From Immersiella caudata (Eukaryota > Ascomycota > Sordariomycetes > Sordariales > Lasiosphaeriaceae), in NCBI GenBank assembly GCA_030512335.1, contig JAULSU010000003.1, positions 1,860,001 through 1,924,000 on the forward strand: a stretch of 64,000 bases of DNA, read 5' to 3'. The translations under genes and the position numbers were made by a program. Positions 35,363 through 46,140 of the stretch are shown here, one piece after another. The first letter of the stretch is position 1. Each line of letters begins with the position of its first letter. Below the pieces are notes generated by a model. The model saw nothing but the letters and a program-made list of their open reading frames with translations. It was not told the DNA's origin and did not search any database.

Positions 35363-37387
35363 CTAGGCCCGATCGATTTCGCCTGCGGCTTTGAACTCCT
35401 CCGTCTTCCCGAGCCGCATGATCCGCTCCCAAAGGACGTCCATCTCGCCCAGCAAATATTCCATCCCCTCGCCCTCAACGTCCGCCCCGTGCTTTATCGC
35501 CATTTTGACCTTATCCACGGCCAGCCACAGCGGCCGAAACCACCGCTCCTGGACGGTGGCCTCTGCGTTGGCCGGTATCACGTTTCGCCACTTCGCAGAA
35601 GACCACAAGAACACCGCGAAGTTGATGGCTTGCAAGAGGAATGCAACGTTCGGCCCAAAGAACTCAAAGAATTCATCGACGCCGAACTCCGAAAGATGAT
35701 TCAGGTCTGGGAAGATGACATACTGCAACGTATCGAAAGCCTGCGGGCCCGCAAAGACACCACTGCGGTTTGTCGTGTCCATTGCCGTGCCGGATGATGG
35801 AGGCGTCTTGGAAGCATCAATGATCTCTTCGCGGAGCCAGGTTATGGCACACGCCTTCAACGACGCAAATGTACAATTCTCTATGAGGTCGTAGAGAATT
35901 CGCAGCTTGTCCTCTTCCGATGGGTCGGCGTGGAAAATCTGTCCAGCAAGGACAGTCGCCGCGTTTCGCACTTGCAGACGCGGGTGGTAGAGTGCGACGA
36001 GAGTGAGAAGATGGAGATATTGCATGAACTCGGAGGTCGGCTCGTCCTCTGATGCTGTGCTATTTGTCTCCGGCTCATAGGGCGTGGCCGAGGTACGGCC
36101 GTTCGCATGTAACCATAGGCCTATTGCCACTAGCGCTTCGCATGTGCCTGAAAATTGCTGAATCTGGCCTTGCGGGTCGTCTTCCAAGATCTTTTCCAGG
36201 AGCGCAAAGTGCCCAGGCAAGACGTTGATCTCAGGTGTTGGCTGATCGGCGTCGAAAATGGCTGCTGAGAAAACCCAATATGCAATCAAGGAAATGCAGC
36301 CCCCCGTCGGGAGGGCCACATCATCCGGACCGGCTGCGTCGTCTGTTGTGCTGAGAGGGTCTTTGACAATGGCGTTCCCAGTGATATCAGCAAAGAACTT
36401 CTGGCTGTAAGAGTCCAAACCCAGATCTTTGATCAGCGCCTGTGGTCACGTGTTAGCGACATGGGACGAAAGGGGTTGCCTCGAAAGGGGTCGCATCAAA
36501 AGGGGTCGACATACCACTAGCCTTCCAACGATCCCATCTCGCTCTAGAAGGCTCTGCTCTTCGCGAAATGCCGCCATCAGTGTCCTCCTACCCGGGACGA
36601 GCTTCTCAGAGTTGTAAAACTCGTACATCCTCGCAGCCCATGCCATGTCATTAGAGCTGGTGTATGTCTCCAAGATACACAGCGCAAAACTAAGGAGCAG
36701 CTTGTGTTGCATGGCTACCTCGCTGGGATCAGTGCCGTCCTTGCCCTCCGCCTCGGGATCCGGCGCATTCTTCAAGGCGTCGCCGTCCTGGTCCGGATTC
36801 GCGACGTTGATGCTCGACTTCCTGCTCGGCAGTGCGGGCCTTCGACGGCCAGAGAGATTGTGAATTAGATTAACCACCGCGGCCGTTGCCTCCTGAGTAG
36901 GCGCGTAGGTATGGAAAACTGTTCGCAAGGTCTGCGCCAGGAACCGGCTAGGGTATTTCGTCTTGATGCGGTGGTGAAGAATTGAAAGCATTCCAAGCAG
37001 GGCGATAAATTTCTTGTCTTTTGGGACAACCTGTGGGAGTACTGTTGCCGGCGCATCCTCATCTTCTGACTGCGCAACGTCTGCATCGAGCAGCTCGAGG
37101 GCCTCGAGGACCTTGAGGATCACCTCGCGTGGGTTCCCAAGGCGCGCGATGGTTTCCAGGCACGCCTCAGAGTCCGGAAGGTTGGCAAGGTTGAATACCA
37201 AGTCCCAGCCAATCTCTTGTGTGAGCTCGGCATCCTGCAGAATCTCGTTGAGAGCGGGAAGGACCTCGCGGGAGAGGTTGGCCTCGATGATTGTGAGGTA
37301 GGTAAATCGATCGGTTACCGGCGGCCGAGCATCGCGAATGGCCGCGATAGCCACATCAGGGTCAACTCTGGGCAAGTCGGCGGCCAT
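35363..37387 (-). CDS. Ybp1/Ybp2-Alf4-glomulin family protein
   Basis: Exons are 37387-36515 and 36439-35363, encoding 649 aa, joined as GRLV|ALIKDLGLDSYSQ. The start MAADLPRVDPDV lies in a CCATGG context. The frame is open 58 codons further up, to an ATG at 37561, so a longer N-terminus is possible. The protein is almost all helical, of the repeat type seen in the Yap1-binding/Alf4/glomulin family: an N-terminal segment ending RFTYLTIIEANL, WDLVFNLANL, LSILHHRIKTKYPSRFLAQT and, in the second half, HLLTLVALYHPRLQVRNAA. Yeast Ybp1 helps oxidise Yap1 during peroxide stress, Ybp2 acts at kinetochores, and glomulin restrains cullin ligases. Which role applies here cannot be told. Confidence 0.8.
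36469..36508. repeat. Three-copy AAAGGGGTYG repeat in an intron
   Basis: The 75-nt intron of the Ybp-family gene (36440-36514) contains AAAGGGGTYG three times, at 36469, 36484 and 36499, spaced exactly 15 nt. Each contains AGGGG, the core of yeast stress-response elements. Any function is unproven. Confidence 0.65.
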
Positions 37388-38004
37388 GGCGAGCTCAGCA
37401 ATGTCGTCGATAGGAGAGAAGCAGACCGTGGGAGAAAGAGTGCGAAGCTGTGAAAAGAAACGCCGCGACCGTGGTGTCGAGCCTGTGTGAATACCGCAAT
37501 CTTGGTGAAGATGATGGCGGGGGAGATGTTCGTCTCTTCTGCCTGGCCCAGTTGACATCAAGGTGCAGTTTGACCCCGCACTACCTCAACTCTCTCTACC
37601 AACAAGCGAGCTAGTTGCACCTTGCAAGTCCAACCTGCAAATGGGATTTCCACAGTCCAGGGTTTTGCCCCAGTGCAGGCAACAGAGAGAAACTTAAGGT
37701 TAGTTTAAAGTCTGCTGGCTCCTTTTGTAGTGATGTTGATTCAAGTGCAGGAAATATCCGAATGTACGCCGGGCGTCCTGCCCACTCCAGTCCATGGTAG
37801 GTATCTTATCCGCATTTAAAAACTTGGACAGATTAAAGTAAGAACAGCGACGTCACAGCCGTATACGCCACGAAAGCTACTGCCCCACCCTAGCATCCTT
37901 CATTGAAACGTCGAATGCTTATGTCCAAAGAACCCGCCTGCCCCTGAACGCCCATCTAGAAGAGAAAACCAACAACCTGGAAACGCCGCGCCAACACGGA
38001 CCCA
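37388..38004. other. Intergenic region
   Basis: 617 bp between two minus-strand genes. It may include extra N-terminal codons of the Ybp-family gene (37388-37561). Otherwise no gene. Confidence 0.5.
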
Positions 38005-39435
38005 TCACTCATCGTCATCCTCTTCGTCGATCTCTCGGCCCCACCCGCTCCTCTTCTTCGACCGAAGCATCCAGCTCCAGTGAGCCCAAGGGTCATCCGC
38101 CAGCGACTTCATCTCCGTCACGTCCGCATGGCGCTCCCCGACCATTGGGATGCCGTGGTCGATACTCAAGCGAGCGTACTTGGTGGCCGTCCACGGGTCG
38201 CCAATTGCATTGTACTCGAGCGCCGCGAAGGAGTACGCGCTGTACATGCTCCCTCCGAGCCTCTCCTGCTCGTAGAGGCTCACCATCAGCTCGGCCATTT
38301 GCGGGCTGGCAGGGCTGTCGGCTTTCCAGTTACGCATGTGCTGCTTTAGCTCCTTGATCTGGCGGATACGAGCGTCTGAAGCGTCTGCGCGCGGACGTTC
38401 CTGTGTGCAATGCGAGCAGGCGCACTGGAAGCCCCAATTCCGCGCCAGCTTGGCCATGCGAGCAACCCGCTGCATGACGGGGTTGATGTACGACAGCGTC
38501 AACTCCTCACCGGGCTGGATATCTCGGGTGGCGTGGATGAACTGCGATAGGGCTGCGTGGTCGAAATAGTAATCGGCATTCGGTCGGCAATCGTGGTTGA
38601 ACCGCGCGATCTCGGGGAAGACCACAAAGAAGCCGTGATCTTGAATCTCATCACCATCATCCGGGTCGATATCGAAAGCGTTCGTCTCGCCGATTTTCTC
38701 AACCAATGCCTCGTGCGAGTCGAAGGTCTGGCCGTGGGTGGATAGGGCGAGCACAGCCTCTCGGTGCTGCTCAGGAAGATAGTCGACGGCAAACGTTTGC
38801 AGTTTCACATACTGGTCCTTAGTAAGTTCATCAAAGACGCGGTAGTCGATCATGAGGGAGGCCGTGTTCGCCATGATCAGGTCGCCTCTTGCGATGAACT
38901 GGTTGGCGACGAGCCCCCAGCCCTTGCCCGGGAACTCCTTCTTGTCGTACATGGCCGGAATGGTGCGCTTCAAGTCCTGGTTCAGGCCCGGAATGTCTTG
39001 CGGGTCTGTGAACGCTGGGGTTGTGGCAATGTAGTCGGCCCTTCGCCCCGTCATCACGAAAGAGGTACCGCGGCCGCTGGCGAAGTCAGTGTCGGTGAAG
39101 ACACAATAGTCCTGGCCCGTGATGTTGCCTCTGAAGCATGGTTCTGAGTAGGTCCATTTGTGCTTGTGGGCGTGGTCGCAATTTGTCCCATTGGGGCATT
39201 TCCAGCTCTCTTCATCCACTGGCTTTTCGGCGAAGAGCTGTTTCTGGTCCGCTACTGCGAGCAGCTCGGGTTCGGAGGAGCATCCGCCTTCGCCGTCGAC
39301 GGGGAGCGCCCCTGGCCCGCACACAGCACCGAGGTCAGGTTGCGGCTGGTTGTGGTGGTCATGGTGATGCGGTTCGCCGCTGGTATGCGCCAGCACGGAC
39401 GCCGCGAAGAGGGAAACAGCCTGCGATAGCTTCAT
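38005..39435 (-). CDS. SET-domain protein with N-terminal signal peptide
   Basis: Single exon, 476 aa, starting MKLSQAVSLFAASVLA, a good signal peptide with likely cleavage after residue 16. A His/Pro-rich and then Cys-rich stretch follows (WKCPNGTNCDHAH). SET motifs are present: GKGWGLVANQFIARGDLI, NHDCRPN (280-286), EELTLSYIN (Y316) and a post-SET cluster CACSHC near 336-342. These are the residues that bind S-adenosylmethionine, substrate lysine and zinc, so the fold looks catalytically complete. SET proteins normally methylate lysines in nucleus or cytosol. A signal peptide points to the secretory pathway or outside. Similar fungal proteins are often labelled SET5-like. A C-terminal helical region and an acidic tail (EIDEEDDDE) close it. 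Confidence 0.85.
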   Translation of the reverse strand: MKLSQAVSLFAASVLAHTSGEPHHHDHHNQPQPDLGAVCGPGALPVDGEGGCSSEPELLAVADQKQLFAEKPVDEESWKCPNGTNCDHAHKHKWTYSEPCFRGNITGQDYCVFTDTDFASGRGTSFVMTGRRADYIATTPAFTDPQDIPGLNQDLKRTIPAMYDKKEFPGKGWGLVANQFIARGDLIMANTASLMIDYRVFDELTKDQYVKLQTFAVDYLPEQHREAVLALSTHGQTFDSHEALVEKIGETNAFDIDPDDGDEIQDHGFFVVFPEIARFNHDCRPNADYYFDHAALSQFIHATRDIQPGEELTLSYINPVMQRVARMAKLARNWGFQCACSHCTQERPRADASDARIRQIKELKQHMRNWKADSPASPQMAELMVSLYEQERLGGSMYSAYSFAALEYNAIGDPWTATKYARLSIDHGIPMVGERHADVTEMKSLADDPWAHWSWMLRSKKRSGWGREIDEEDDDE

Positions 39436-41688
39436 CCTGAACAGTCGCAGCAATCTGGGAAGAATGTGGAGGGAGAGGGGACGGCGGCGGTAACAATGGC
39501 ACTCAAGAAAAATAAGTATCCTCTGAACAGATCGCCACGGCGCGGCTGCATCCCCCTAGGCGCGAGGGGTAGCTTGTACCTGACTGACACGGACGGATTT
39601 TGCGTGCCCAGAAAGAGGGTCAAACGGGCGCCCACGCCGGGGCGTTGTTTTGGGGCCGCAGGGTCGCGACAGGTCTGGACCGCCGTATAATCATAGAGTG
39701 CCACTTACGCGGCTTTCTTTCCGGCACTGAGCCAGCGGGTGGGATATCCCGCTGTCATCAGGGCATTTTGTGTTTCGGGACCACTACGGGCGGTTGATTG
39801 AAATCCAGCTCAGCGGTTGAATGCGGGCGCGGGGGAAAGCTGGGGCGTGAAGGCGCGTCGAACAGGACGAAAAAGGCCAGTTGCATCCCTGCAGCTTGTC
39901 TGAGAGCTGTCACAGAAGCCCGCCACGGGGGGCGGCCACGCCAGGAACAGGAAACGAAACTGGGTGATCTCTTCGCAAAGCCAGGGGCTTTGTTTCGTGC
40001 CAAGCCTCTTTTTCTGTCAAGGACAGCGCCAAGATTCCAAGACTTTGAGAACAGACGGGAACGCCCAAGGCTACACCTTCCCTCTTTCCCGACACGGGGC
40101 AATTCAACCGCGCCGAGAGATAGGGGACTTCTGGACGACGGCATGATACTCTTTTCGGCTCTCCTGGTAATCACTCGGCGCGGCTAATTCGCGTACCGGG
40201 GAGAGGCTGTCGAGGCGATATCACGGAATCCGGATCTCACCACTTCATCCAATATCCGGGTTAGTGTGCACTCGTCACCCCTTTTCAGCTTCAGTCGCGT
40301 CCTCCCGGCTCCCAATGGCATCCAGTCGAGCAACTCTCCGGCAATCCCGCAAATGACACTTGTGCCAGCGACAGGTAGCGTTGCAAGATGACTGTCCAAG
40401 CTCAGGGTTAGGGCCACCCATGACCTTTCTTCGGCCATATGGCTTGGCATCAAGACCAGAGGTTCAACCTCAACTACCGCCCCACCAGCTTTTGTAAAGA
40501 ACGGATAGGCAGTTGAGTCCAAGCCTTGACCAAAACCAGCACCTCAAAGTTAGGTAATGGTGCTTTTGCTTGGAGACTATCATTTCAGTTACAATGATGT
40601 CATGGGAGCAAGCAGAATGACCACTCCCTGTTCCGAACGTCGTCTCCTCAAGTGTCGTCACAGAGCAAATGATCTCCCTCATCTCTCGCACGGGACTCAG
40701 CTCAGCTGGTAGAAAACAAGCACCGTCATGCGCTAGGAATGGCGACTTATTAATGTGAAGGTAGTTGCTATGCGGAGGACGGAGTTCGGATCGTGTACCG
40801 ACGGTTGCTAGGGTTGGGGTTATGTATTAGAGCTCTAGAGGCGCTCTTTCCCCTCAACTCAACACACCTACCAACCACGCCATCGAGGGAGACCCGATAA
40901 CTGCACATACAAGCTACCATTTTCTACTCCAAACTTCAGCGTAGAAGGCAGCAAGCGCCGCAATCATGTGCGTTTGGACCAGATCAAGCCTCCCGCGCCG
41001 TTGCACACATATCGACCCGTTCGCTAACGCGGGTGCTGATTCAGCGTTGACCAACGCTTCTCAAAGCTTTGCGCGTATTTCGCAACTTCACGTCGCAATT
41101 ATGTCTGCCGGTTGACTTGGCCGGCATAAAACGTGCCGGTCAGGTGCCGGGCCGTCCATCGCCGAGAGAACCTTACAATCCTGTCGGAGATATTGCACCA
41201 GCGTCCAGTCAACGCCTGAGGAGAAGCCCCAGTCCGCTGACACATCTTCCGCGAGCCTTTGAAATCGGCGTTACCCACACCTAGTCGTCGGTGTTACCTT
41301 ACATTACCTAACCTCCCAAGGTACAGCATCAACAACATGCTGACGACGACGATCAATACTATACAACTAGACTTGGCAACCACCTGCACTGCAAGCTTCA
41401 CTGCGCGGCTGTTGCACCGGACTCCACCAACATCCATGGCTTGGTGATGTATGCTGAGTAACGATGAGGATGACTTCCCAAATTGAGGCGGCCGAGGAGC
41501 GTGGAGCCTGGGACGGATGCTGGGATGGCAACAAGGGTCGGACTCGAGGAGAGGGAGAGGAGAGAAAACGTGTATAAAGGGCGACATCCCGAACGCTCAC
41601 GAGATGATTGAATGCCTCTCAGTATCCCATCTCATCATCTCATCTACCGAGCTGCCTAGCCTTGAAGTCCTCAGCTAGAACACTCAAC
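39436..41688. promoter_or_regulatory. Divergent intergenic region, SET gene / isochorismatase gene
   Basis: 2.25 kb between divergent starts. It contains a weak 112-codon minus-strand frame (40184-40522) and a TATA box for the right-hand gene. No other gene supported. Confidence 0.5.
41573..41579 (+). promoter_or_regulatory. TATA box of isochorismatase-like gene
   Basis: TATAAAG, 116 bp upstream of the start codon at 41689, after a GA-rich tract. This is a clear consensus at a normal distance, suggesting a regulated promoter with a leader of roughly 80 nt. Confidence 0.65.
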
Positions 41689-42654
41689 ATGAAGTTCACC
41701 GGTCTTGTGTCTGCCGCCATGGCGGTTGCCACCGTCCTCGCCGATGCCTACCCATGGACGAGACTCGAGAAGGAGAAGGCGGTTTGTCTCCCCTTTCAAG
41801 CTCATCCACGGTACACATGACTAACAGAAAGAAGCTCGTCCTCGTTGTGGACCTGCAAGAGGGTCTCTACAACCTCGCCCGCGACTGGGATCCGACTCTC
41901 TTCAAGCACCAGATGATCGCCCATGCCGCTATCGGACCTGTTTTCGGGATTCCAACGATTCTGACAACCTCGGCCGAAACTGGACCCAACGGGCAACTTC
42001 CCCAAGAGATCTTTGACTTGAACCCCGATGCTACTGTGAGTGCAAATTGGAGTGTTTTTCTTCCCGTTTTGTCCTTTTTCTGTTGTCTCAGGAGCGAAAA
42101 CTCTCTCTCGGCTCCCGAGACAACCAAAAATTCCCCAAAGAGGAGATAATGAGCTGATATTTGCCACAGGTTGTTCGACGCAACGGACCCATCAACGCAT
42201 GGGATGATCCCGCGTTCCGCGAGGCGGTCAAGGCCACCGGAAAGACCCACATCATCTTGGCCGGCATCGTCACCGACGTTTGCACCGCATTCCTTGCCCG
42301 TTCGCTGCGCGCCGAGGGTTATGAGGTGTGGGCAAATATCGAGGCCTCGGGAACCACGAGTGAAGTGGTGAGCTCCACACCCCCGACTTGCCTCTCTCTC
42401 CAGAGTCATTCGCTAACTTTCCAAAGATCCGTTCCATCTCAAACGACCAGATGCTTCGCGCCGGCGTTAACGTCGTGTCCTTGTTCGCCATCATCGGTGA
42501 TATCATGCGAGACTGGCGCAGCTCTCCCGGCGCTGTTGAGCTTTACCCATGGCTTGACAAGTACTTCCCTGTGTATGGTATGATGGCCAGAGCTCATACC
42601 GCTGCTATCCGCAACGGCACAATTACTGAGGCTGCCGCCACTCTACCCAACTAA
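41689..42654 (+). CDS. Secreted isochorismatase-family (YcaC-like) cysteine hydrolase
   Basis: Exons are 41689-41781, 41832-42035, 42170-42367 and 42427-42654, encoding 240 aa. A signal peptide, MKFTGLVSAAMAVATVLADA, is followed by the hydrolase fold: LVLVVDLQEGLY (D38), PTILTTSAETGPNG, VVRRNGPINAWDD (R103) and AGIVTDVCTAFLA (C137). Asp, a basic residue and Cys form the family's triad, with Arg where nicotinamidases have Lys, as in YcaC-like members. The C-terminus keeps AGVNVVSLFAIIGDIMRDW. The family includes isochorismatases and amide hydrolases, and the substrate here is unknown. The first intron needs an acceptor at AAAG (41828-41831), 6 nt past a CTAAC branch site, since the nearer CAG breaks the frame. 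Secreted members in plant pathogens act on host salicylate precursors, so an effector role is possible but unproven. Confidence 0.87.
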
Positions 42655-44235
42655 AAGGCGTTGACGAGCTGAAAAGGGGTTCCGCTGGGTGGAAACATCG
42701 GCCAGCCTCTCGACAAACAGAGGACCCAAGGCATATAATTGGTGAATGGGTTGGATGACAGCACAATATACTTCAACTAATTCTGCGTGGAAGTTCTGGG
42801 AAAGGAAACGACTGCCCAGATAGAACAGCGAAATGATCACCCCCACTTGCTTGGACATCTGAACACCACATCGTGATGTATGCAATGAGAGTTTCCCGCA
42901 GCATCCTGCCTCATCGCGCAATATGGCACGAGGTACAGCGTCAAGCTCACCGCAAATTTAGCCCCAAAGGAAGAAAGATACTCGTTCTGAAGGTCTCGTT
43001 CTCATATTTACCTTATAAGCTAAATTACAGCGTGAGCCTAGCGAGCAGGTATTCAGGAACCTGGTACGGCTGTTTTTCCCTCTGGGCAGACCAGTACGCA
43101 CAGATAAAACACACGTACACGTAAGATTGTACCACTATATCATATCTATACAAGCTCATTAGGTACAGTTCTCTTTCCCATCATCATGCCCAATCCTTGG
43201 ATACCAACACGAAAATAGAGTCACCAACTTTCATATCCACAACAGGTATACATGCGTTTCCCACAAGACAAAGAGAAACACGCTTATTGCTCGATGCGAC
43301 ACCAAACTCCCATAATAGCTAGCACCATTGCTTCCAAATGCCTACCAAACCAAGACAGCTACCAGTACTGTGCCAGTCCAAGACCCAAATGTTGCCAAAA
43401 GTTTTCTATCTTGTTTTCATATCCCATCATCAATCATCAATCACCGTCATCGTATCCTTGAAGTTCCAATTGCTTGCGACCTTCCTAGAATTTCATGTCC
43501 ATCTCCATCTCCATATCCAAACAATGATCATCCTTCGTGTCATAAGTCGTAACATAGCTGCGCTCCGAATTCGCCAGAAATGCCTCCCTAATACAAGAGC
43601 CAAAACAAACAAAGAACAATGCCAAACAAGAAGAGGAATAGAAAAAAGCAAAGAAGCAAAACCAAAACCCTGCGGTACAAATATGTTCTTCCAGCCCATC
43701 CATAGTTACCGATACCAATCCGTTACATGTCCTGTTCCTCCTTTTTCTTTTCTTTTCTTTTTTTTTTTTTGGTCTTTTGCATCTCTTTTTTGGGTTCTTC
43801 CCAAATTTCACCATGATCCAGCCAATCTAATCATCAACCAGACTCATACCTCGACCTGTTTTCGGCCGGTTTACAAATCGCCTCTTCCTCACTCTCACCC
43901 GGGCGGCAGCTCAGCGAGCCACACTCCCTCCGCGACGCGGCACTTGTAGCGGGCCAGCTCAACATGTTAGTTAGGCCTCGTGTGTCGGTATCCGTCCAGT
44001 ATCCGTCCGGTATCCGGTGCATGCCATCCATCCATCTTGGAGACAGCCAAAGGGAATCAATCCATGGGTATGTAAGGTATGCATGCACTCGCAAGGGAGT
44101 CCACCAGGTAGCGAAGAAGAAAGAAGAAAAAAACTCTAGGGCGGTCACCCGAACTGTTTAATTCCGCTACCTTCAGTTAGCCAATATGTTCAACCACGAT
44201 GGGATGAGGGGCCAAACTTACCATCAACGCAGCAC
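42655..44235. other. Convergent 3' spacer
   Basis: 1.6 kb between two stops. It is AT-richer than the surroundings, with a pyrimidine/poly-T tract at 43741-43770. No gene supported. Long 3' UTRs are likely. Confidence 0.5.
43741..43770 (+). repeat. TTTTC / poly-T tract
   Basis: Three TTTTC-like units run into a run of T. Simple-sequence tract in the convergent spacer. Confidence 0.7.
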
Positions 44236-46051
44236 TCAACCCTTGGTCCAAGAGCGGCGATACCCGCCGTGGAGCAGATCCGCCTTGTTGGAAGCCACAA
44301 GCTCATGCGAGATCTTCCCCATGGCAGTGAGGTGATCCTGGGTCTCCTTGATGTGCTGCAGCATCGCGGGATCATCCGGCTGGGTGTACTCGTGCACCAA
44401 ATTCTGGAGCTCCTTCTGGTGCTTGTACCACATCTCCCACTCGGCTTCGGCGGCCTTGGCAGCCTCGGCAGCCTTGCTAGAGGAGGAGTTCTTGCGCGAG
44501 GAGGTCTTCTCAGATGAGTTCTTCTCCTGTTGGACGCCTTCATTCTTCCTCTTGCGGCCGCGGGCAGAGGAGGCAGCAGTGACGGTGGGAGGCGGGGAAG
44601 CAGCCTGGGCAGAAGAAGAGGAAGTGGAGGTGGTGCCGTTGTCGTTGTGGACGCGGCGCATGTGGTCGCGGAGATTCCATTGGCGGGGGAAACCGTGGCC
44701 GGGCTGGGAGCGCTCGCAGCCTTCATAGGTGCAGAGGTAGGGCTTCTCGCCGTGGCCGTGCATGGCGTGGGCTTCGCGCTCGTGGCGGAGGAGGCAAGCG
44801 GTGGAGGAAAAGCGGGCGTTTTGGCAGCCTTCGACCTTGCAGCGGTAGGGCTTGAGGTGAGAGTCGACGAACTTGCTAGGGGAGGATTAATATTGGAAGA
44901 AGGGGAAAGCTTCAGCGGGGGGCTTACTCGTAGTTGCACTTGAGCTTCTCGGGCTTGTGGTTGCAGGTGGACTCGCCCTCCCAGGGGCAGTGGAAGAGGC
45001 CATCTGCTTGGGGGTACGCATTCTTGTAGAGAAAGTGGTCCCTGGCAGACTCACCTTCGCCGCTCATGCGGCGAGAGCTAAAGGCAGGAGGCAGGGCAAA
45101 GCCATCCTGAGACATGGAGGGCATCATATTTCCGTGCAGATCCTCAGAAGTCACATATTGCGAGCCGTCGGCCTTGCGGGTCATCCTGCTGAGGTGTGAG
45201 AAAGAGCCAGAGGGGACAAGTGTCACTGCAACGTACCTGGGGGACTGTCCGGCAAGAGCAGGGGAGTTGGAGTGCTGGCTCTCTCCGGGAGAGGCGGACC
45301 ACACATCATCAGAACCGCCATCAGCGGCACCAGGTGAAGAAAAGCGAGACTCGGCCGGGCTCAGCGAGCCCCAAGACTGCGGAGAGTGGCTGGTGAGACC
45401 GGTGTCAAAGATCTGGGGGTTCACATGCGCAACCGAAGCTCCCATGTCATTCGAGTAGTGAAGACCGTCTGGGTATCCCATCATTCCCTGGTAGAAGGCA
45501 GCGCCGTTCATTTGGGAAGAAACCGAGAGTGTGTCAAGGTCCTGAGCAAGGTACTGATGCACATCCATGATGCGGCCGTTTGTCACGGAACCATCCTGAT
45601 AGGCAGCAGCATTACCTGTCATGTCAAGCTTTGACATTTGCGAAGAGGTCTGGGACAGAATCGATGGGACTCTGGACCGGCTCTTCTTGTTTGATGACGA
45701 AGAAGTCTTGGTGCTTCTGTGCTTGTGGCTCCGGGTTGAGCTCGTGGACGAGATCATCCGGCGCATCGGCTCCGCCTTCAGAGCCTTGTTTGTGGTCCAT
45801 GTGGAGTGCACGTCATCAACGGCCTCGCTGTGGTCCGGCTTGGGCGTGATGTGCCCATAGTGGTAGAATTCCTCGGCATCTCCAGTGTAATAGTCTCCGG
45901 CGTCTGTAAACTCAGGAAAGTTCTGTGATCCTTCGGCTGTCGCGTCCCAAGACGAACCGGCAAGGTCCGCTGGGCCTGTGTGGCAGAAAGAAGAAAACAT
46001 CCCAGAAGCAGAAGAAAGCATTGGCTGGGCGAAGCTGTAGTCGCTGATCAT
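44236..46051 (-). CDS. C2H2 zinc-finger transcription factor
   Basis: Exons are 46051-45237, 45188-44928 and 44875-44236, encoding 571 aa. If the 48-nt middle intron is kept, the frame stays open and gives 587 aa. The start MISDYSFAQPML is the first ATG in this frame. The N-terminal 350 residues are Ser/Gln/Pro-rich with a basic patch (TRSHKHRSTKTSSSSNKKSR) and probably regulatory. The zinc-finger block near the middle-to-C-terminal third reads FHCPWEGESTCNHKPEKL, then PYRCKVEGCQNARFSS with a LLRHEREAH helix, then KPYLCTYEGCERS with NLRDHMRRVH. A basic stretch (ARGRKRKNEG) and a helix-rich tail (AAEAEWEMWYKHQKELQNLV) follow. The last intron (44876-44927) lies inside the finger block. Orthologue not recognised. 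It stands divergent from the 53.1-kb gene across 7 kb. Confidence 0.87.
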
Positions 46052-46140
46052 TTGGTTAGTTTGTTGCTCATCAATCGGTTTTCTGGCGAGAAGCAAGGAA
46101 AAATATTGTTGAAAATGCTGAAGACGACAAGGAAAGGCAT
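46048..46140 (-). other. Upstream ORF overlapping the C2H2 start codon
   Basis: An ATG at 46140 opens a 30-codon frame (MPFLVVFSIFNNIFPCF at its start) whose TGA (46050-46048) overlaps the main ATG (46051-46049) as ATGA. A second in-frame ATG gives a 7-codon version. This is the classic termination-reinitiation layout. The same stretch also resembles an intron end (CTAAC 9 nt before CAG at about 46044), so it could be spliced out with a different N-terminus. Confidence 0.5.
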
